From Rhodococcus yunnanensis NBRC 103083 (GTDB lineage: Bacteria; Actinomycetota; Actinomycetes; Mycobacteriales; Mycobacteriaceae): a stretch of 64,000 nt of DNA. The number at the start of each line of letters is the position of its first letter. Positions within the stretch are counted from its first letter, which is position 1. The stretch covers positions 186,001 through 250,000 of the forward strand of contig NZ_BCXH01000006.1 in the NCBI RefSeq assembly GCF_001895005.1, given 5' to 3'. The translations under genes and the position numbers were made by a program. The notes under the pieces were generated by a model that was not told the DNA's origin, did not search any database, and saw nothing but the letters and a program-made list of their open reading frames with translations. Shown here in pieces: positions 36,461 to 45,699 of the stretch.

Positions 36461-36494
36461 TTGACCTAGGTAAAATACACGTTGTAATTTACCT
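36461..36494 (+). promoter_or_regulatory. Promoter overlaid by a TetR-type operator
   Basis: TTGACC (36461-36466) and TGTAAT (36483-36488), 16 bases apart, form a good sigma-70-like promoter reading toward the binding protein. The 27-base imperfect palindrome AGGTAAAATACA-CGT-TGTAATTTACCT (36468-36494, one mismatch per 12-base arm) covers the spacer and -10 box, the ideal place for a TetR repressor. It lies 44 bases from the TetR start, so it may control both directions. Confidence 0.65.
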
Positions 36495-36549
36495 GAAGTC
36501 GCATCGACGCGTGTTCGCTGACCATCCCTCACGATCGAGAAGAGTAGTC

Positions 36550-38124
36550 GTGCCAGTAACCAGATATAGGTTCCAGCTCGTGGGTTCGACGATCGCGGTC
36601 GTGGCCGCCCTGTGTGCGCTGGCGGGATGTTCTGCGAACGCTGAATCAGGCAGTGGGACAGAAACACTCACCATCGCCATGCCCGCTGATCCCACGTGCC
36701 TCGATCCGCAACAGACCGGACAACTGGCCGCGACGGACGTTTCTCGTTCATTGGTCGACTCCCTGACCGAGCAGGACCCCGAAACCGGCGAAATCGTGCC
36801 CTGGCTGGCCGAATCATTCGAGATCGAGGATGACGCCAAGACCTTCGACTTCACCTTGCGATCGGGTGTGACTTTCAGCGATGGAACCCCTGTCGACGCA
36901 GCAGCCGTCAAAGCGACGTTCGACAAGTTGGTCACCCTCCCCGCCACCGGCGCTCCGGCCTACGTTCGCGGTTATACCGGGACTACCGTCGTCGATCCAT
37001 TGCACTTCTCGATCGGTTTCAATGCTCCGAATGCCCAGTTCCTTCAGGCAACCTCGCTCACGGGTCTGGGCATTCTGTCGCCCGCGACGGCGGAGATTCC
37101 CCTGGCGGACAGGTGCCGCGGTGCGTTCGTCGGTTCGGGGCCGTTCGTACTGGACAGGTACACACCGAATCAGGATGTGGTGATCAAGCGGCGGGCGGAT
37201 TATGCGTGGCCGGCGTCGAGCTCGTCCAATCCCGGCGCCGCGGTACTCGACGAGGTGCACTACCTCTTCGTTCCCGAGGAGGGCGCTCGAACGAGTGCAC
37301 TGGCGTCCGGTCAGGTACAGGTTGCCGAGAACATTCAGTCCACGGACCGGCAGCAGTTCGACGGCAACGGCTTCAGCCTGCTCAGCAATCGTTTGCCTGG
37401 CGCAGTGGCACCGTTGTCTCTCAATCACGTAGGGATTCTCGCGGATCAGCGCGTACGGGAGGCGCTGTTGGTCGGTATCGACAGACGTGAACTGGTCGAC
37501 GCGATCATCGGTCCGCAGGCCGCACCTGCGACGAGCGTTCTGGCCAGTTCGACGCCGTTCTATGTCGAGACGGACAAGCTGACCTTCGATCCCGACAACG
37601 CGAAACAACTCCTCACCGATGCCGGGTGGGTTCCGGGGCCGGACGGAATCCGAGTCTCGGACGGACGCAGGCTGAGTCTGAAATGGCTGATCCCTGCACC
37701 CGCCTCGCCTGAAAAGCAATACATCCAGCAGCAGTTCGCCAAGATCGGTATCGACATCGTGCTCGACATCGTTCCTCCTCCTACATACGTCGAGCAGCAG
37801 AACGCCGGAAATTTCGACCTCACGGCAGTCGGGGTGACACGAGCGGACCCGGATGTGCTGCGCAACCTGTTTTCCAGCACTGGTCAGAACCTGTGGCACC
37901 TACCGCCCAGCGAGTTGGATCGATATCTGGACGGCCAGGCTGCGGCGACCGACGACGCGGCCAGACAGGAGGCCGTCACCAACGCGGTCGATTGGTTGCT
38001 CGACCACGCCGACACCGTGCCTCTGTACGAGAACGCGCAGGTGCACGGAGTGTCGGATCAGGTCGCAGATCTGACCACCGATGCCTCGGCACGGCTGAAT
38101 CTGCACTCGGCGAAGCTGGGGTGA
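36550..38124 (+). CDS. Extracellular solute-binding lipoprotein, family 5
   Basis: The 524-residue binding protein for importer 5 has a signal peptide with lipobox LAGC (Cys27). Landmarks are TLRSGVTFSDGTPVDAAAV, RVREALLVGIDRRELVDAI and LLTDAGW. Two further Cys (PTCLDP, DRCRGA) match positions in the 17977 protein. GTG 36550 is chosen because it gives a compact signal peptide and has GAGAAGAG upstream; the open frame extends to 36457 but overlaps the operator. Confidence 0.9.
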   Translation: MPVTRYRFQLVGSTIAVVAALCALAGCSANAESGSGTETLTIAMPADPTCLDPQQTGQLAATDVSRSLVDSLTEQDPETGEIVPWLAESFEIEDDAKTFDFTLRSGVTFSDGTPVDAAAVKATFDKLVTLPATGAPAYVRGYTGTTVVDPLHFSIGFNAPNAQFLQATSLTGLGILSPATAEIPLADRCRGAFVGSGPFVLDRYTPNQDVVIKRRADYAWPASSSSNPGAAVLDEVHYLFVPEEGARTSALASGQVQVAENIQSTDRQQFDGNGFSLLSNRLPGAVAPLSLNHVGILADQRVREALLVGIDRRELVDAIIGPQAAPATSVLASSTPFYVETDKLTFDPDNAKQLLTDAGWVPGPDGIRVSDGRRLSLKWLIPAPASPEKQYIQQQFAKIGIDIVLDIVPPPTYVEQQNAGNFDLTAVGVTRADPDVLRNLFSSTGQNLWHLPPSELDRYLDGQAAATDDAARQEAVTNAVDWLLDHADTVPLYENAQVHGVSDQVADLTTDASARLNLHSAKLG

Positions 38125-38131
38125 AGCACCG

Positions 38132-39088
38132 ATGACAGCGTATGTGGGCCGACGGATCGCGCAGGCAGTGTTCGTCGTCTGGGCTGCATTCACCGTGACG
38201 TTCTTCGCGCTCAGGTTGCTCCCCGGAGATCCGGTTGCCCTCATGCTGAGCAACCGGAGCACCGGGGGAGCGCCCACGCCGCAGGAAATCGCCACTATCC
38301 GTGCAGATTTGGGATTCGACCGGCCGGCCGTCGTCCAGTACTTCTCAGCGCTGGGGGATCTGCTTCACGGTGATCTCGGACGCTCGATCCAGTCCGGCCG
38401 GACGGTGAGCTCCACCATCGCGGTGTCGCTGCCCAAGACAATGGACCTCGGGATGGTGGCGTTGGTCCTCTCGCTTGTCGGTGGTCTCGCGCTCGCTGTC
38501 GCGGCGAACCTGGGTCCGTCAGCATTGCGACGGCAGGTACTGCGGTCGGTGCCGTCGATGATCATCTCACTGCCCTCGTTCTGGGTGGGGTTGCTCCTGA
38601 TTCAGCTCTTCGCCCTTCATTGGCGAATCTTTCCGTCACTGAACGCAACTGGCGTGAGCGGTGTGATTCTTCCTGCGGTGACACTGGCATTACCCGGCAT
38701 TGCACTGATCGCCCAGGTGCTCGGAAAGAGTCTGCACAGCACATTGCAGGAGCCGTACGTCGACACGATACGAGCAGCAGGTGCAGGCCCCTTGCGTGTG
38801 CTCGTCGGTCACGGTCTGCGCAACGCGGCAATTCCGGCGGTCACTGTGATCGGTCTGCTCGTCGGAAATCTCATCGGCGGTGCGGTAGTGGTCGAGACCG
38901 TCTTCTCGCGTCCCGGCATGGGCCGTGACATCGGATTCGCGGTGACCAATCAGGATCTCCCGGTAGTCCAGGGCGTCGTGATCGTCGCGTCGTTGGCGTT
39001 CGTCACGGTGAACCTCGCGGTCGATCTGCTCTATCCCGTTCTCGATCCGAGAATGCGGTCGACCTCGCGTTCGGTGGCGGCTCGATGA
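38132..39088 (+). CDS. Dpp-type ABC importer permease (DppB-like)
   Basis: The 318-residue permease starts MTAYVGRRIAQAVFVVWAAF with the motif FALRLLPGDPVALML. It has the loop EPYVDTIRAAGAGPLRVLVGHGLRNAAIPAV and ends in LAVDLLYPVLDPRMR. It lies seven bases after the binding protein and overlaps the DppC-like frame by four bases. Confidence 0.92.
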   Translation: MTAYVGRRIAQAVFVVWAAFTVTFFALRLLPGDPVALMLSNRSTGGAPTPQEIATIRADLGFDRPAVVQYFSALGDLLHGDLGRSIQSGRTVSSTIAVSLPKTMDLGMVALVLSLVGGLALAVAANLGPSALRRQVLRSVPSMIISLPSFWVGLLLIQLFALHWRIFPSLNATGVSGVILPAVTLALPGIALIAQVLGKSLHSTLQEPYVDTIRAAGAGPLRVLVGHGLRNAAIPAVTVIGLLVGNLIGGAVVVETVFSRPGMGRDIGFAVTNQDLPVVQGVVIVASLAFVTVNLAVDLLYPVLDPRMRSTSRSVAAR

Positions 39089-39947
39089 GCACGACAGAGT
39101 TCGATCGAACCAGCGCGGCTGCGCCGGCAACTCGGGGTGCGCGCCACTTCGGCTCACAACCCGGTCTGGTGCTCGCGTGCGCCGTACTCGTCCTCGTGAT
39201 CGGGTGGGCCGTGCTACCCGAGGTGTTCTCCGGCCAGAGCCCCATCGAAGGTGTTGCGATGGAACGTTTTCAGAGCCCAGGTTGGCACCATCTGTTCGGT
39301 ACCGACGAACTGGGGCGGGACCTGTATGCGCGGGTGGTGCACGGGGCATCGTTGTCCCTGCGTGCAGCCACGATCGCCATCGTGCTCGCATTCGTGACCG
39401 GGACCGTGTTCGGCCTCGTCGCCGGGTTCTTCGGCGGGTTCTCGACGCGGTGACGATGCGGATCGTCGAAATGTTGTTGTCGATTCCCCCCATGCTCATG
39501 TCGTTGGTGATCATCAGCGCACTCGGATTCGGCACCCTCAATGTCGGTATTGCAGTGGCGTTGTCGTCCGTCGCCGCAGTCACTCGCCTGATGCGAGCCG
39601 AGGTACTGCGGGTGCGCACGGCAGTGCACGTCGAAGGCGCAATCGTCTGCGGAGCTCGGTGGACACGGATCCTCCTTCGCTACGTGCTGCCCTCGGCCGT
39701 CGGGCCCGTTCTTGCACTTGCCGCGCTCGACTTCGGGTTGGTTGTCCTCGCAGTGTCCTCGCTCAGCTTCCTCGGGTTCGGTGAACCACCCCCCGCGCCG
39801 GAATGGGGCGCGCTCGTCGCGGGAGGGCGTAACTACATGGCGACGGCGTGGTGGCTCACCGCGCTACCCGGACTCACCGTCGCCGTCGTCGTCCTCTCGA
39901 CGACGAGACTCGCACGCGCACTGGAATCCCGGAGGAACATCCGATGA
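39085..39947 (+). pseudogene. Dpp-type permease (DppC-like) interrupted by a frameshift
   Basis: The 5' frame (39085-39453, 122 residues) has the expected N-terminus, FGTDELGRDLYARVVHG and VFGLVAGFFGG, then runs to a stop. The second half continues in another frame to 39947, with DAVTMRIVEMLLSIPPMLMS, the loop and LSFLGFGEPPPAPEWG. One missing base in or next to GGCGGG (about 39433-39438) accounts for it: adding a G gives GGVLDAVTMRIVEM, matching GGRFDDVVMRLVDV in the 20678 permease. ATG 39456, three bases after the stop, could restart translation. It may be a real inactivating mutation or a homopolymer base-call error. Everything else in importer 5 is intact, which favours an error or a recent event. 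Confidence 0.85.
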
Positions 39948-41644
39948 CAGCATTGGTCGAGCGAACAAAACCGGTAATACGGATCTCCGATCTCCACATC
40001 GCCTACCGCACCGCGAATGCTGTCGTGCACGCTGTGAACGGAGTCGACCTCGAGGTCGCACCGGGCCGCATCACCGCCGTCGTCGGCGAATCAGGTTCGG
40101 GTAAAAGCACACTGGCCCTTGCGATCATGGGTCTGTTGCCGGGAGAAGCTCGGATCGACTCCGGACGGGTCGAGTTTCAGGGCGCAGATCTCACAGCTCT
40201 GCCGGAGAAGGATTGGCACGAGATCAGAGGACGCCAGATCGGATTGATCCCGCAGGACCCGACCGTGTCCCTGGACCCGGTACAACCCGTCGGGGCGCTT
40301 GTCGCCGAGGTCTTGCGTATTCACGGTCTGGCGCACGGAAAGCAGGCGCGCGTCCAAGCGATCGAACTTCTCGCCGAGGCTGGTCTGCCCGAACCAGACA
40401 TTCGGGCCCGTCAGTACCCCCACGAGCTGTCCGGCGGGATGCGCCAACGCGTTCTCATCGCAATGGCCATGGCAGGTAGGCCCCGACTGTTGGTCGCCGA
40501 CGAACCGACATCGGCACTCGACGTCACAGTCCAACGCCGCATTCTGGACCACCTGCAGCGTGTGGTGTCGTCCACCGGTGTCGGCATCGTGCTGATCACG
40601 CACGACCTGGCAGTTGCCGCCGAACGCTCGGACAACGTAGTGGTCATGTCGAATGGCCGAGTCGTCGAATCGGGCCCGACGGCCGAAGTTCTCGGCAATC
40701 CCACCGATTCGTATACACAGCAACTGATCAGAGACTCGACAATATCCATCACCGACAGACGGGCAAGGTCGGTCGGGGGCGGTGAGCCGAGCAATCCAGC
40801 CGAGGACAGAGCAATTCCACTCGTCGAAGTAGGCGCACTGGTGAAGAAGTTCCAGATTCGAGGTGCAGGCATCGTGCGCAGACCCGTGCGCACTGCGGTC
40901 GACGACGTGTCATTCGTGATACCCTGTGGTCGGACCCTCGGTCTCGTCGGCGAGTCCGGATCCGGAAAGACGACGATTGCGCGGCTCGTTCTGGGACTGG
41001 AACGCCCTGGTTCCGGCTTCGTTCACATATCCGGACAGGACGTGACGGCCTTGCGAGGCGCGAAACTGCGGCAGCTGCGCAGACGGATCCAGCTGGTCTA
41101 CCAGAATCCGTACGCCTCTCTCAATCCGCGGTTCAGCGTCGAAGAGTTGCTCATCGAGCCCCTCCGCAATTTCGGTATCGGAGACAAGCAACGTCGGGCC
41201 GAGACGGTACGGACGTCTCTGGACAGCGTGGCTCTGTCTGCAGCGACAGCGCAGCGGAAGATATCGGAGTTGTCCGGCGGTCAGCGACAACGCGTCGCGA
41301 TCGCGCGCGCCCTGACGGTCGATCCCGAATTACTGGTGTGCGACGAGCCGGTCTCTGCACTCGACGTGACGGTGCAGCGCCAAATCCTCGATCTGTTGCT
41401 CTCGCTGCAGCAATCACGGCAGCTGTCCTACCTGTTCATCTCCCACGACCTCGGCGTAATCCGATATGTCAGCGACGACGTCGCTGTGTTGCAGCGCGGC
41501 ACGATCGTCGAATCCGGACCTGCCGAACAGGTATTCACATCACCGGGGCACACGTACACCCAGGAGTTGCTGGCTGCAGTTCCTGGTGCACGTGAGTACT
41601 CCGCACTCGTCACAACTCACAAGGAGACGACACCATGGACCTAG
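39944..41644 (+). CDS. Fused DppD-DppF ABC importer ATPase
   Basis: The 566-residue ATPase has domain 1 with GESGSGKST (about 48-56), LSGGMRQR and LLVADEPTSALD. Domain 2 has GESGSGKTT (about 336-344), LSGGQRQR and LLVCDEPVSALD. GGAGG lies before ATG 39944, which overlaps the permease stop. It overlaps the luciferase-like gene by ten bases. Confidence 0.92.
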   Translation: MTALVERTKPVIRISDLHIAYRTANAVVHAVNGVDLEVAPGRITAVVGESGSGKSTLALAIMGLLPGEARIDSGRVEFQGADLTALPEKDWHEIRGRQIGLIPQDPTVSLDPVQPVGALVAEVLRIHGLAHGKQARVQAIELLAEAGLPEPDIRARQYPHELSGGMRQRVLIAMAMAGRPRLLVADEPTSALDVTVQRRILDHLQRVVSSTGVGIVLITHDLAVAAERSDNVVVMSNGRVVESGPTAEVLGNPTDSYTQQLIRDSTISITDRRARSVGGGEPSNPAEDRAIPLVEVGALVKKFQIRGAGIVRRPVRTAVDDVSFVIPCGRTLGLVGESGSGKTTIARLVLGLERPGSGFVHISGQDVTALRGAKLRQLRRRIQLVYQNPYASLNPRFSVEELLIEPLRNFGIGDKQRRAETVRTSLDSVALSAATAQRKISELSGGQRQRVAIARALTVDPELLVCDEPVSALDVTVQRQILDLLLSLQQSRQLSYLFISHDLGVIRYVSDDVAVLQRGTIVESGPAEQVFTSPGHTYTQELLAAVPGAREYSALVTTHKETTPWT

Positions 41645-42672
41645 GGCTGATCACCTTCGGCACCCTTCTCGCTGATCCACACACGGGAACGACTGTTACA
41701 CAGCGCCAGCGAGTACAGGAGGTAGTGGATACCGCAGTGCGGGCCGAACGTCTGGGCTACGCGTGGTATGCGGTCGGTGAACACCACTTCCGCGACCGGG
41801 ACGTCATCCCGAACCCAACACTGGTGCTGGCCGCTATCGCCGAGAGGACGTCGAGTATTCGGCTCGCCACTGCGACGACTCTGGTGGCCAATCGTGATCC
41901 GGTGCTGCTCGCCGAGGATTACGCGCTGCTCGATATCCTGTCCGAGGGTCGCCTCGAGCTCGTCGCCGGCGGATCCTTCTTTCCTGAGCCCTACGTCGTA
42001 TTCGGTCAAGACCCCGGCAGCAAGGCTGCACGTAAACGCGAAAACCTGGACCTGCTGATCAAGCTGTGGACACAGAAGTCGGTCACCTGGAGCGGGAAGT
42101 TTCGTCCACCGCTGAACGGGATCACCGTGCAACCCAGACCCCTCCAAACACAGCCGCCGTTGTGGGCGAGCGCCGGCACCGATGTGGACTCGGTCGCCCT
42201 TGCTGTCGAGCATCGACTGCCGATCGCCTTCGGAACCACGGCACATGCTCCGTCGACGTACGTCGACGCTTTCGCCGCGTACCGCGACCTCTGGCAAAAG
42301 AAGTACTCCGATGCGCCTGGTCGGCAGGCGGCAGCGAGCCACACCTTCGTCGCGAGGACATCACAGGAGGCCCGATCACAGTGGGCGTCCTACATCGGGA
42401 GCTACCTCAGCGCACGGCCGAACGGTGGACCAGTGGATTTCGATGCGCACATCGGACCGTCCGGCCCGGCATTGTGCGGAAGCCCGGCCGAGGTACTGGA
42501 CAAACTCGGCAACCTTCGACAACTGTGGGGCCACGACCTGCACTTGCTGGCCGTCGACATCGGCGGGATTCCGCACTCCACTGTCGAATCCACCGTCGAA
42601 CTGATTGCGACAGCAGTTCTCCCGCAGGCGAAGAAGCTGGCAGCGACTGCGCGGGTGCGTACCGATGCTTGA
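41635..42672 (+). CDS. Luciferase-like monooxygenase (LLM)
   Basis: The 345-residue TIM-barrel oxidoreductase is of the bacterial-luciferase type, not the longer NtaA/DszA type: LGLITFGTLL, AWYAVGEHHFRDRD (the conserved EHH), RLATATTLVANRDP and LLDILSEGRLELVAGGSF. Such proteins use FMNH2 or F420; the next gene encodes an F420-type PPOX protein. AAGGAG precedes ATG 41635. It has no internal Met and one Cys by eye. Proposed role: oxidative attack on the importer-5 substrate (inference). Confidence 0.87.
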   Translation: MDLGLITFGTLLADPHTGTTVTQRQRVQEVVDTAVRAERLGYAWYAVGEHHFRDRDVIPNPTLVLAAIAERTSSIRLATATTLVANRDPVLLAEDYALLDILSEGRLELVAGGSFFPEPYVVFGQDPGSKAARKRENLDLLIKLWTQKSVTWSGKFRPPLNGITVQPRPLQTQPPLWASAGTDVDSVALAVEHRLPIAFGTTAHAPSTYVDAFAAYRDLWQKKYSDAPGRQAAASHTFVARTSQEARSQWASYIGSYLSARPNGGPVDFDAHIGPSGPALCGSPAEVLDKLGNLRQLWGHDLHLLAVDIGGIPHSTVESTVELIATAVLPQAKKLAATARVRTDA

Positions 42673-43051
42673 CGACGACGTCCATGCCCTGGCGACCGAG
42701 GCGAATCAAGCAATCTTCACCACCCTGATGCCCGGCGGTGAGCCGCAAGCGAGCATCGTGTGGCCGCACGCAGACCGGCATCATGTGCTGGTAACCACGA
42801 GCACGGGACGGCAGAAGTACCGCAATATCGCCCGCGATCCGCGCGCGACCATTCTCTTGCTCGATCGATCGAACAGTCGCCGCTACATCGAGGTCCGGGG
42901 CCGAGTGGTCGCGATCGAGATCGGTGAAGCGGCGCTCGACGTCGCGCGCACGACCTTCACGAAGTGGACCGGTAGGCCGGCCGTGCGCCCCGGTGTGGGG
43001 GATCGGGTGCTGCTGCGTCTGCTACCCGACCGAATACATCGCAAGGATTGA
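42665..43051 (+). CDS. PPOX-class (split beta-barrel) oxidoreductase, probably F420-dependent
   Basis: The 128-residue protein has the pyridoxamine-phosphate-oxidase-like split barrel of the Rv1155 type: AIFTTLMPGGEPQASIVW, GRQKYRNIARDPRATILLLD and RYIEVRGRVVAIE. Actinobacterial members of this size usually bind F420. ATG 42665 overlaps the upstream stop (ATGCTTGA), implying coupling. Substrate unknown; a reductive step beside the two luciferase-like enzymes is likely. Confidence 0.83.
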   Translation: MLDDDVHALATEANQAIFTTLMPGGEPQASIVWPHADRHHVLVTTSTGRQKYRNIARDPRATILLLDRSNSRRYIEVRGRVVAIEIGEAALDVARTTFTKWTGRPAVRPGVGDRVLLRLLPDRIHRKD

Positions 43052-43092
43052 CAAAGACCGAGACACGACGACGGTATGAAAGGAACTGACAC

Positions 43093-44034
43093 ATGAGCAA
43101 CATTGTCGAGCAACACCTAGGTTTCGGCGCGGGCGGCGTCGTTCGTGTCGAAGACACGACCGAGCTGCTGGACCTCGCGCAGAGCGCTGACGAATTGGGT
43201 TTCGATATCTTCACCTTGAGCGACCACCTGCACGGCGATCGCTTCACATTCGATCCGTGGACCGCCTTGAGTTGGCTCGCCGGCAAAACTCGTCGAATCG
43301 AACTGGGTACCAACGTCCTCGGGCTGCCGTATCGAGCACCCGCGGTGTTGGCAAAGTCCGCCGAGACACTCGACCGCGTCTCGAATGGCAGGTTGGTCCT
43401 TGGGCTCGGTGCCGGAGGGTACGACCACGAATTCGACGCATTCGGCTTGGTGGTGAGAACTCCCGGGGAGAAGATCGTCGCACAGCGAGAAGCGATCGAG
43501 ATTCTTCGGTCCTTGTGGACCGATCCCACCACCACCGTTGCAGGGGAGCAATACTCGGTGGTTGGTGCTCGCATCACGCCACAACCGTCACACCGAATCC
43601 CTATCTGGCTCGGCTCGTACGGCCCCCGAGCCCTCGAGCTCACTGGCCAAGTTGCAGACGGGTGGTTGCCGTCGCTGGGGCGAATCGATCTCCGTCAAGC
43701 ATCCGACATGCGCGCCAAGGTCCGCGCGGCTGCGTTGGCCGCCGGTAGGGATCCCGATTCGATCACCTGCGCCACCAACGCGACCACCAGAATCGACCGG
43801 TCCGCGACCTCGAGTCCCGGTTTGATCACTGGCAGCGTCCCGCGGGTGATCGAGCAGCTCGTCGAGATCGTCGAGGCAGGATTCACGATGCTTCTGCTGG
43901 GCCCGCAAACCACTGCGCAACAGAAACTCCTCGCGGCGGAAGTGCTGCCGGCAGTTCGTGTCGAGGTAGCCGCTCGGGGCTTGATCTCAGTGCCAGCGGT
44001 CGATCCGCCAGGCTCGAGGAAGGAGACGCCGTGA
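43093..44034 (+). CDS. Luciferase-like, probably F420-dependent oxidoreductase
   Basis: The 313-residue protein has LAQSADELGFDIFTLSDHLHGDRFTFDPW, RIELGTNVLGLPYRAPAVLAKSAETLD and GRLVLGLGAGGYDHEFDAFG. These are characteristic of the F420-dependent LLM branch (mer, fgd-like). AAAGGAA precedes ATG 43093. It is the last complete gene of the importer-5 operon. A short frame (44031-44147) overlaps its stop but looks like nothing known. Confidence 0.86.
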   Translation: MSNIVEQHLGFGAGGVVRVEDTTELLDLAQSADELGFDIFTLSDHLHGDRFTFDPWTALSWLAGKTRRIELGTNVLGLPYRAPAVLAKSAETLDRVSNGRLVLGLGAGGYDHEFDAFGLVVRTPGEKIVAQREAIEILRSLWTDPTTTVAGEQYSVVGARITPQPSHRIPIWLGSYGPRALELTGQVADGWLPSLGRIDLRQASDMRAKVRAAALAAGRDPDSITCATNATTRIDRSATSSPGLITGSVPRVIEQLVEIVEAGFTMLLLGPQTTAQQKLLAAEVLPAVRVEVAARGLISVPAVDPPGSRKETP

Positions 44035-44076
44035 CGACGGGGACGGTCGTCGGTTCTGTCTCCGAGCGTTTCAACG

Positions 44077-44622
44077 TCAACGCAATTGGTGTACACCGGT
44101 GCCCCGACACTCTTCACGCCGCAGCACATCGCGCTCGAACAGGGTGACGGCCAACCACCGGTCCGCACGGAACTCTCGTCGCCCGACTTCCCGGAATCCG
44201 AGGCGCGCGTAGTAGGCGCGCAACTGCGGGTTCGTTTCGACGCAGTCCAACCGGAGCACGCTTGCGCCTGCGTCGTGGGTTGTACGTTCTGCCCAGTCGA
44301 GCAATTCCCGCCCGATTCCGCGGCCCGAGTGGGACCGGTCGACGACGAGGTGGTGGACGTATCCCGCGAAGGCGTTCTCTTCGAGCCAAATCGGTTCGTC
44401 GGACCAGATCAGTCGCATCGCCGCCACGAGCGGGGTGTCCGTCGGTCGCAGCCGCGCAACGACGAATTCCCCGGCAGCAACCTGACTTTCGATGACCGAC
44501 AGTGGTACTTCCCGTGGCCGCCACTGGTCGATACCCCGGTCGGCGAGCCAATCCTCGGCTGTGTGCCGCAGCGCGAGAATTGCTGCGGCGTCGTCGGGTG
44601 TTGCTGGTCGGATGTCGAGCAT
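44077..44622 (-). CDS. GNAT-family N-acetyltransferase
   Basis: The 181-residue protein has a complete GNAT fold: MLDIRPATPDDAAAI at the N-terminus, the acetyl-CoA loop VDRSHSGRGIGRELLDWAE (about residues 105-123), and LRAYYARLGFREVGRREF. ATG 44622 has GGTGGAGG upstream; an earlier ATG at 44655 lacks one. It is convergent to the importer-5 operon. Substrate unknown. Confidence 0.85.
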   Translation of the reverse strand: MLDIRPATPDDAAAILALRHTAEDWLADRGIDQWRPREVPLSVIESQVAAGEFVVARLRPTDTPLVAAMRLIWSDEPIWLEENAFAGYVHHLVVDRSHSGRGIGRELLDWAERTTHDAGASVLRLDCVETNPQLRAYYARLGFREVGRREFRADRWLAVTLFERDVLRREECRGTGVHQLR

Positions 44623-44757
44623 GGGCGCAGTCCTCCACCTGGTTCGGTGAAGCACCCAGGCGGACGACGCTTCGCGGTAGGGCTCCCTGGTGGTGACCCA
44701 CCTATCGCCAGTTGCCCGAAGCGAGCATAGACAATTCTGCGTACGCTCGTCGAGCGG

Positions 44758-45657
44758 CTACGGCAGATCGGGCCGGCTGCAGACCCGAAAGCCGGTGTGA
44801 CTGCTCGATGTGTCCTCGGATGCTCCCGAGCGCGCGGAGTTTCGGTATCTGCGGCAGTAACTCTCGTGGCACAGGTGCGAACCGCCGCGGGTCACCGCTC
44901 GGAAGTCTCGGCGCGAGGCGTCGAACGTTCCTGTTGTCCACTCCCATACGTTGCCGGTGCAGTTGTACAGGCCGAAGGCGTTCGGAGCGTATGACCGGGC
45001 GGGCGAGGTGAGTACCGCGTCGCTGCGGGCACCGGGGAATTCGCCTCGCCAGGTGTTCATTCGGTCGAGGTCCTCGGTCTCACCCCACGGGAACGGCTTC
45101 TGGACCAGACCGCCGCGGGATGCGTACTCCCACTGCTCCTCGCTGGGAAGCGCGACCGACCTCCACCGGCAGTAGGCCTTCGCGTCGCGCCTGGACACGT
45201 GGGTCACCGGATGATCGGACAGATCGCGGACGGCGTCGACGGCTGAGTCGGGTCCGGCCGGTCGGCGCCACGTGGCACCCGCGACGACCCGCCACCACGG
45301 CGTCGCCGGTACGACCGGAGAAGCATCGGAGGCGGGGAGTGAGCCGGCGAACACCAGGGAATCGCCGTAGCGCTCCGCATCGGTGACGTAGTTCCCGCTG
45401 CCGACGAACTCGGCCCACTCGGCGACGGTGACCGTCGCAGCGGAGATGGAGAAATCCGCGACATGGACTTCCCGGACCGGACCTTCGAGGTCGAGCGGGT
45501 ATGCGAGGTGGTCCTGCGACCCCATCAGGAACATCCCCCCGCGGACAGGGATCAGTGCAGAGTCAGGGACCAGTGCAGGGCGGGGACGACCCGCATGCCA
45601 GGTCGAGGTGGGTTGCGCGGATCCGTCCCGATCGGGTGTGCAACATGCGGCGGCCAT
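44758..45657 (-). CDS. Formylglycine-generating enzyme (sulfatase-modifying factor)
   Basis: The 299-residue FGE-fold protein opens with VRGGMFLMGSQDHLAYPLD and closes with GSHLCHESYCRRYRNSARSG and SHTGFRVC. Cys263 and Cys268 are the copper-binding catalytic pair that converts the Cys of a sulfatase CxPxR motif into formylglycine. It has no signal peptide, so it acts in the cytoplasm. It is divergent from a sulfatase that carries the motif, with 42 bases between starts, which leaves little doubt about the partner. Confidence 0.92.
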   Translation of the reverse strand: MAAACCTPDRDGSAQPTSTWHAGRPRPALVPDSALIPVRGGMFLMGSQDHLAYPLDLEGPVREVHVADFSISAATVTVAEWAEFVGSGNYVTDAERYGDSLVFAGSLPASDASPVVPATPWWRVVAGATWRRPAGPDSAVDAVRDLSDHPVTHVSRRDAKAYCRWRSVALPSEEQWEYASRGGLVQKPFPWGETEDLDRMNTWRGEFPGARSDAVLTSPARSYAPNAFGLYNCTGNVWEWTTGTFDASRRDFRAVTRGGSHLCHESYCRRYRNSARSGASEDTSSSHTGFRVCSRPDLP

Positions 45658-45699
45658 GAACCCATGCTGCCACCGACGCCGATGTGCTAGGCAATAGCA

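Noticed and set aside
39433-39456. Programmed ribosomal frameshift in the permease
   Set aside because: No slippery heptamer or downstream structure stands out and the four homologous permeases need none; mutation or base-call error is simpler.
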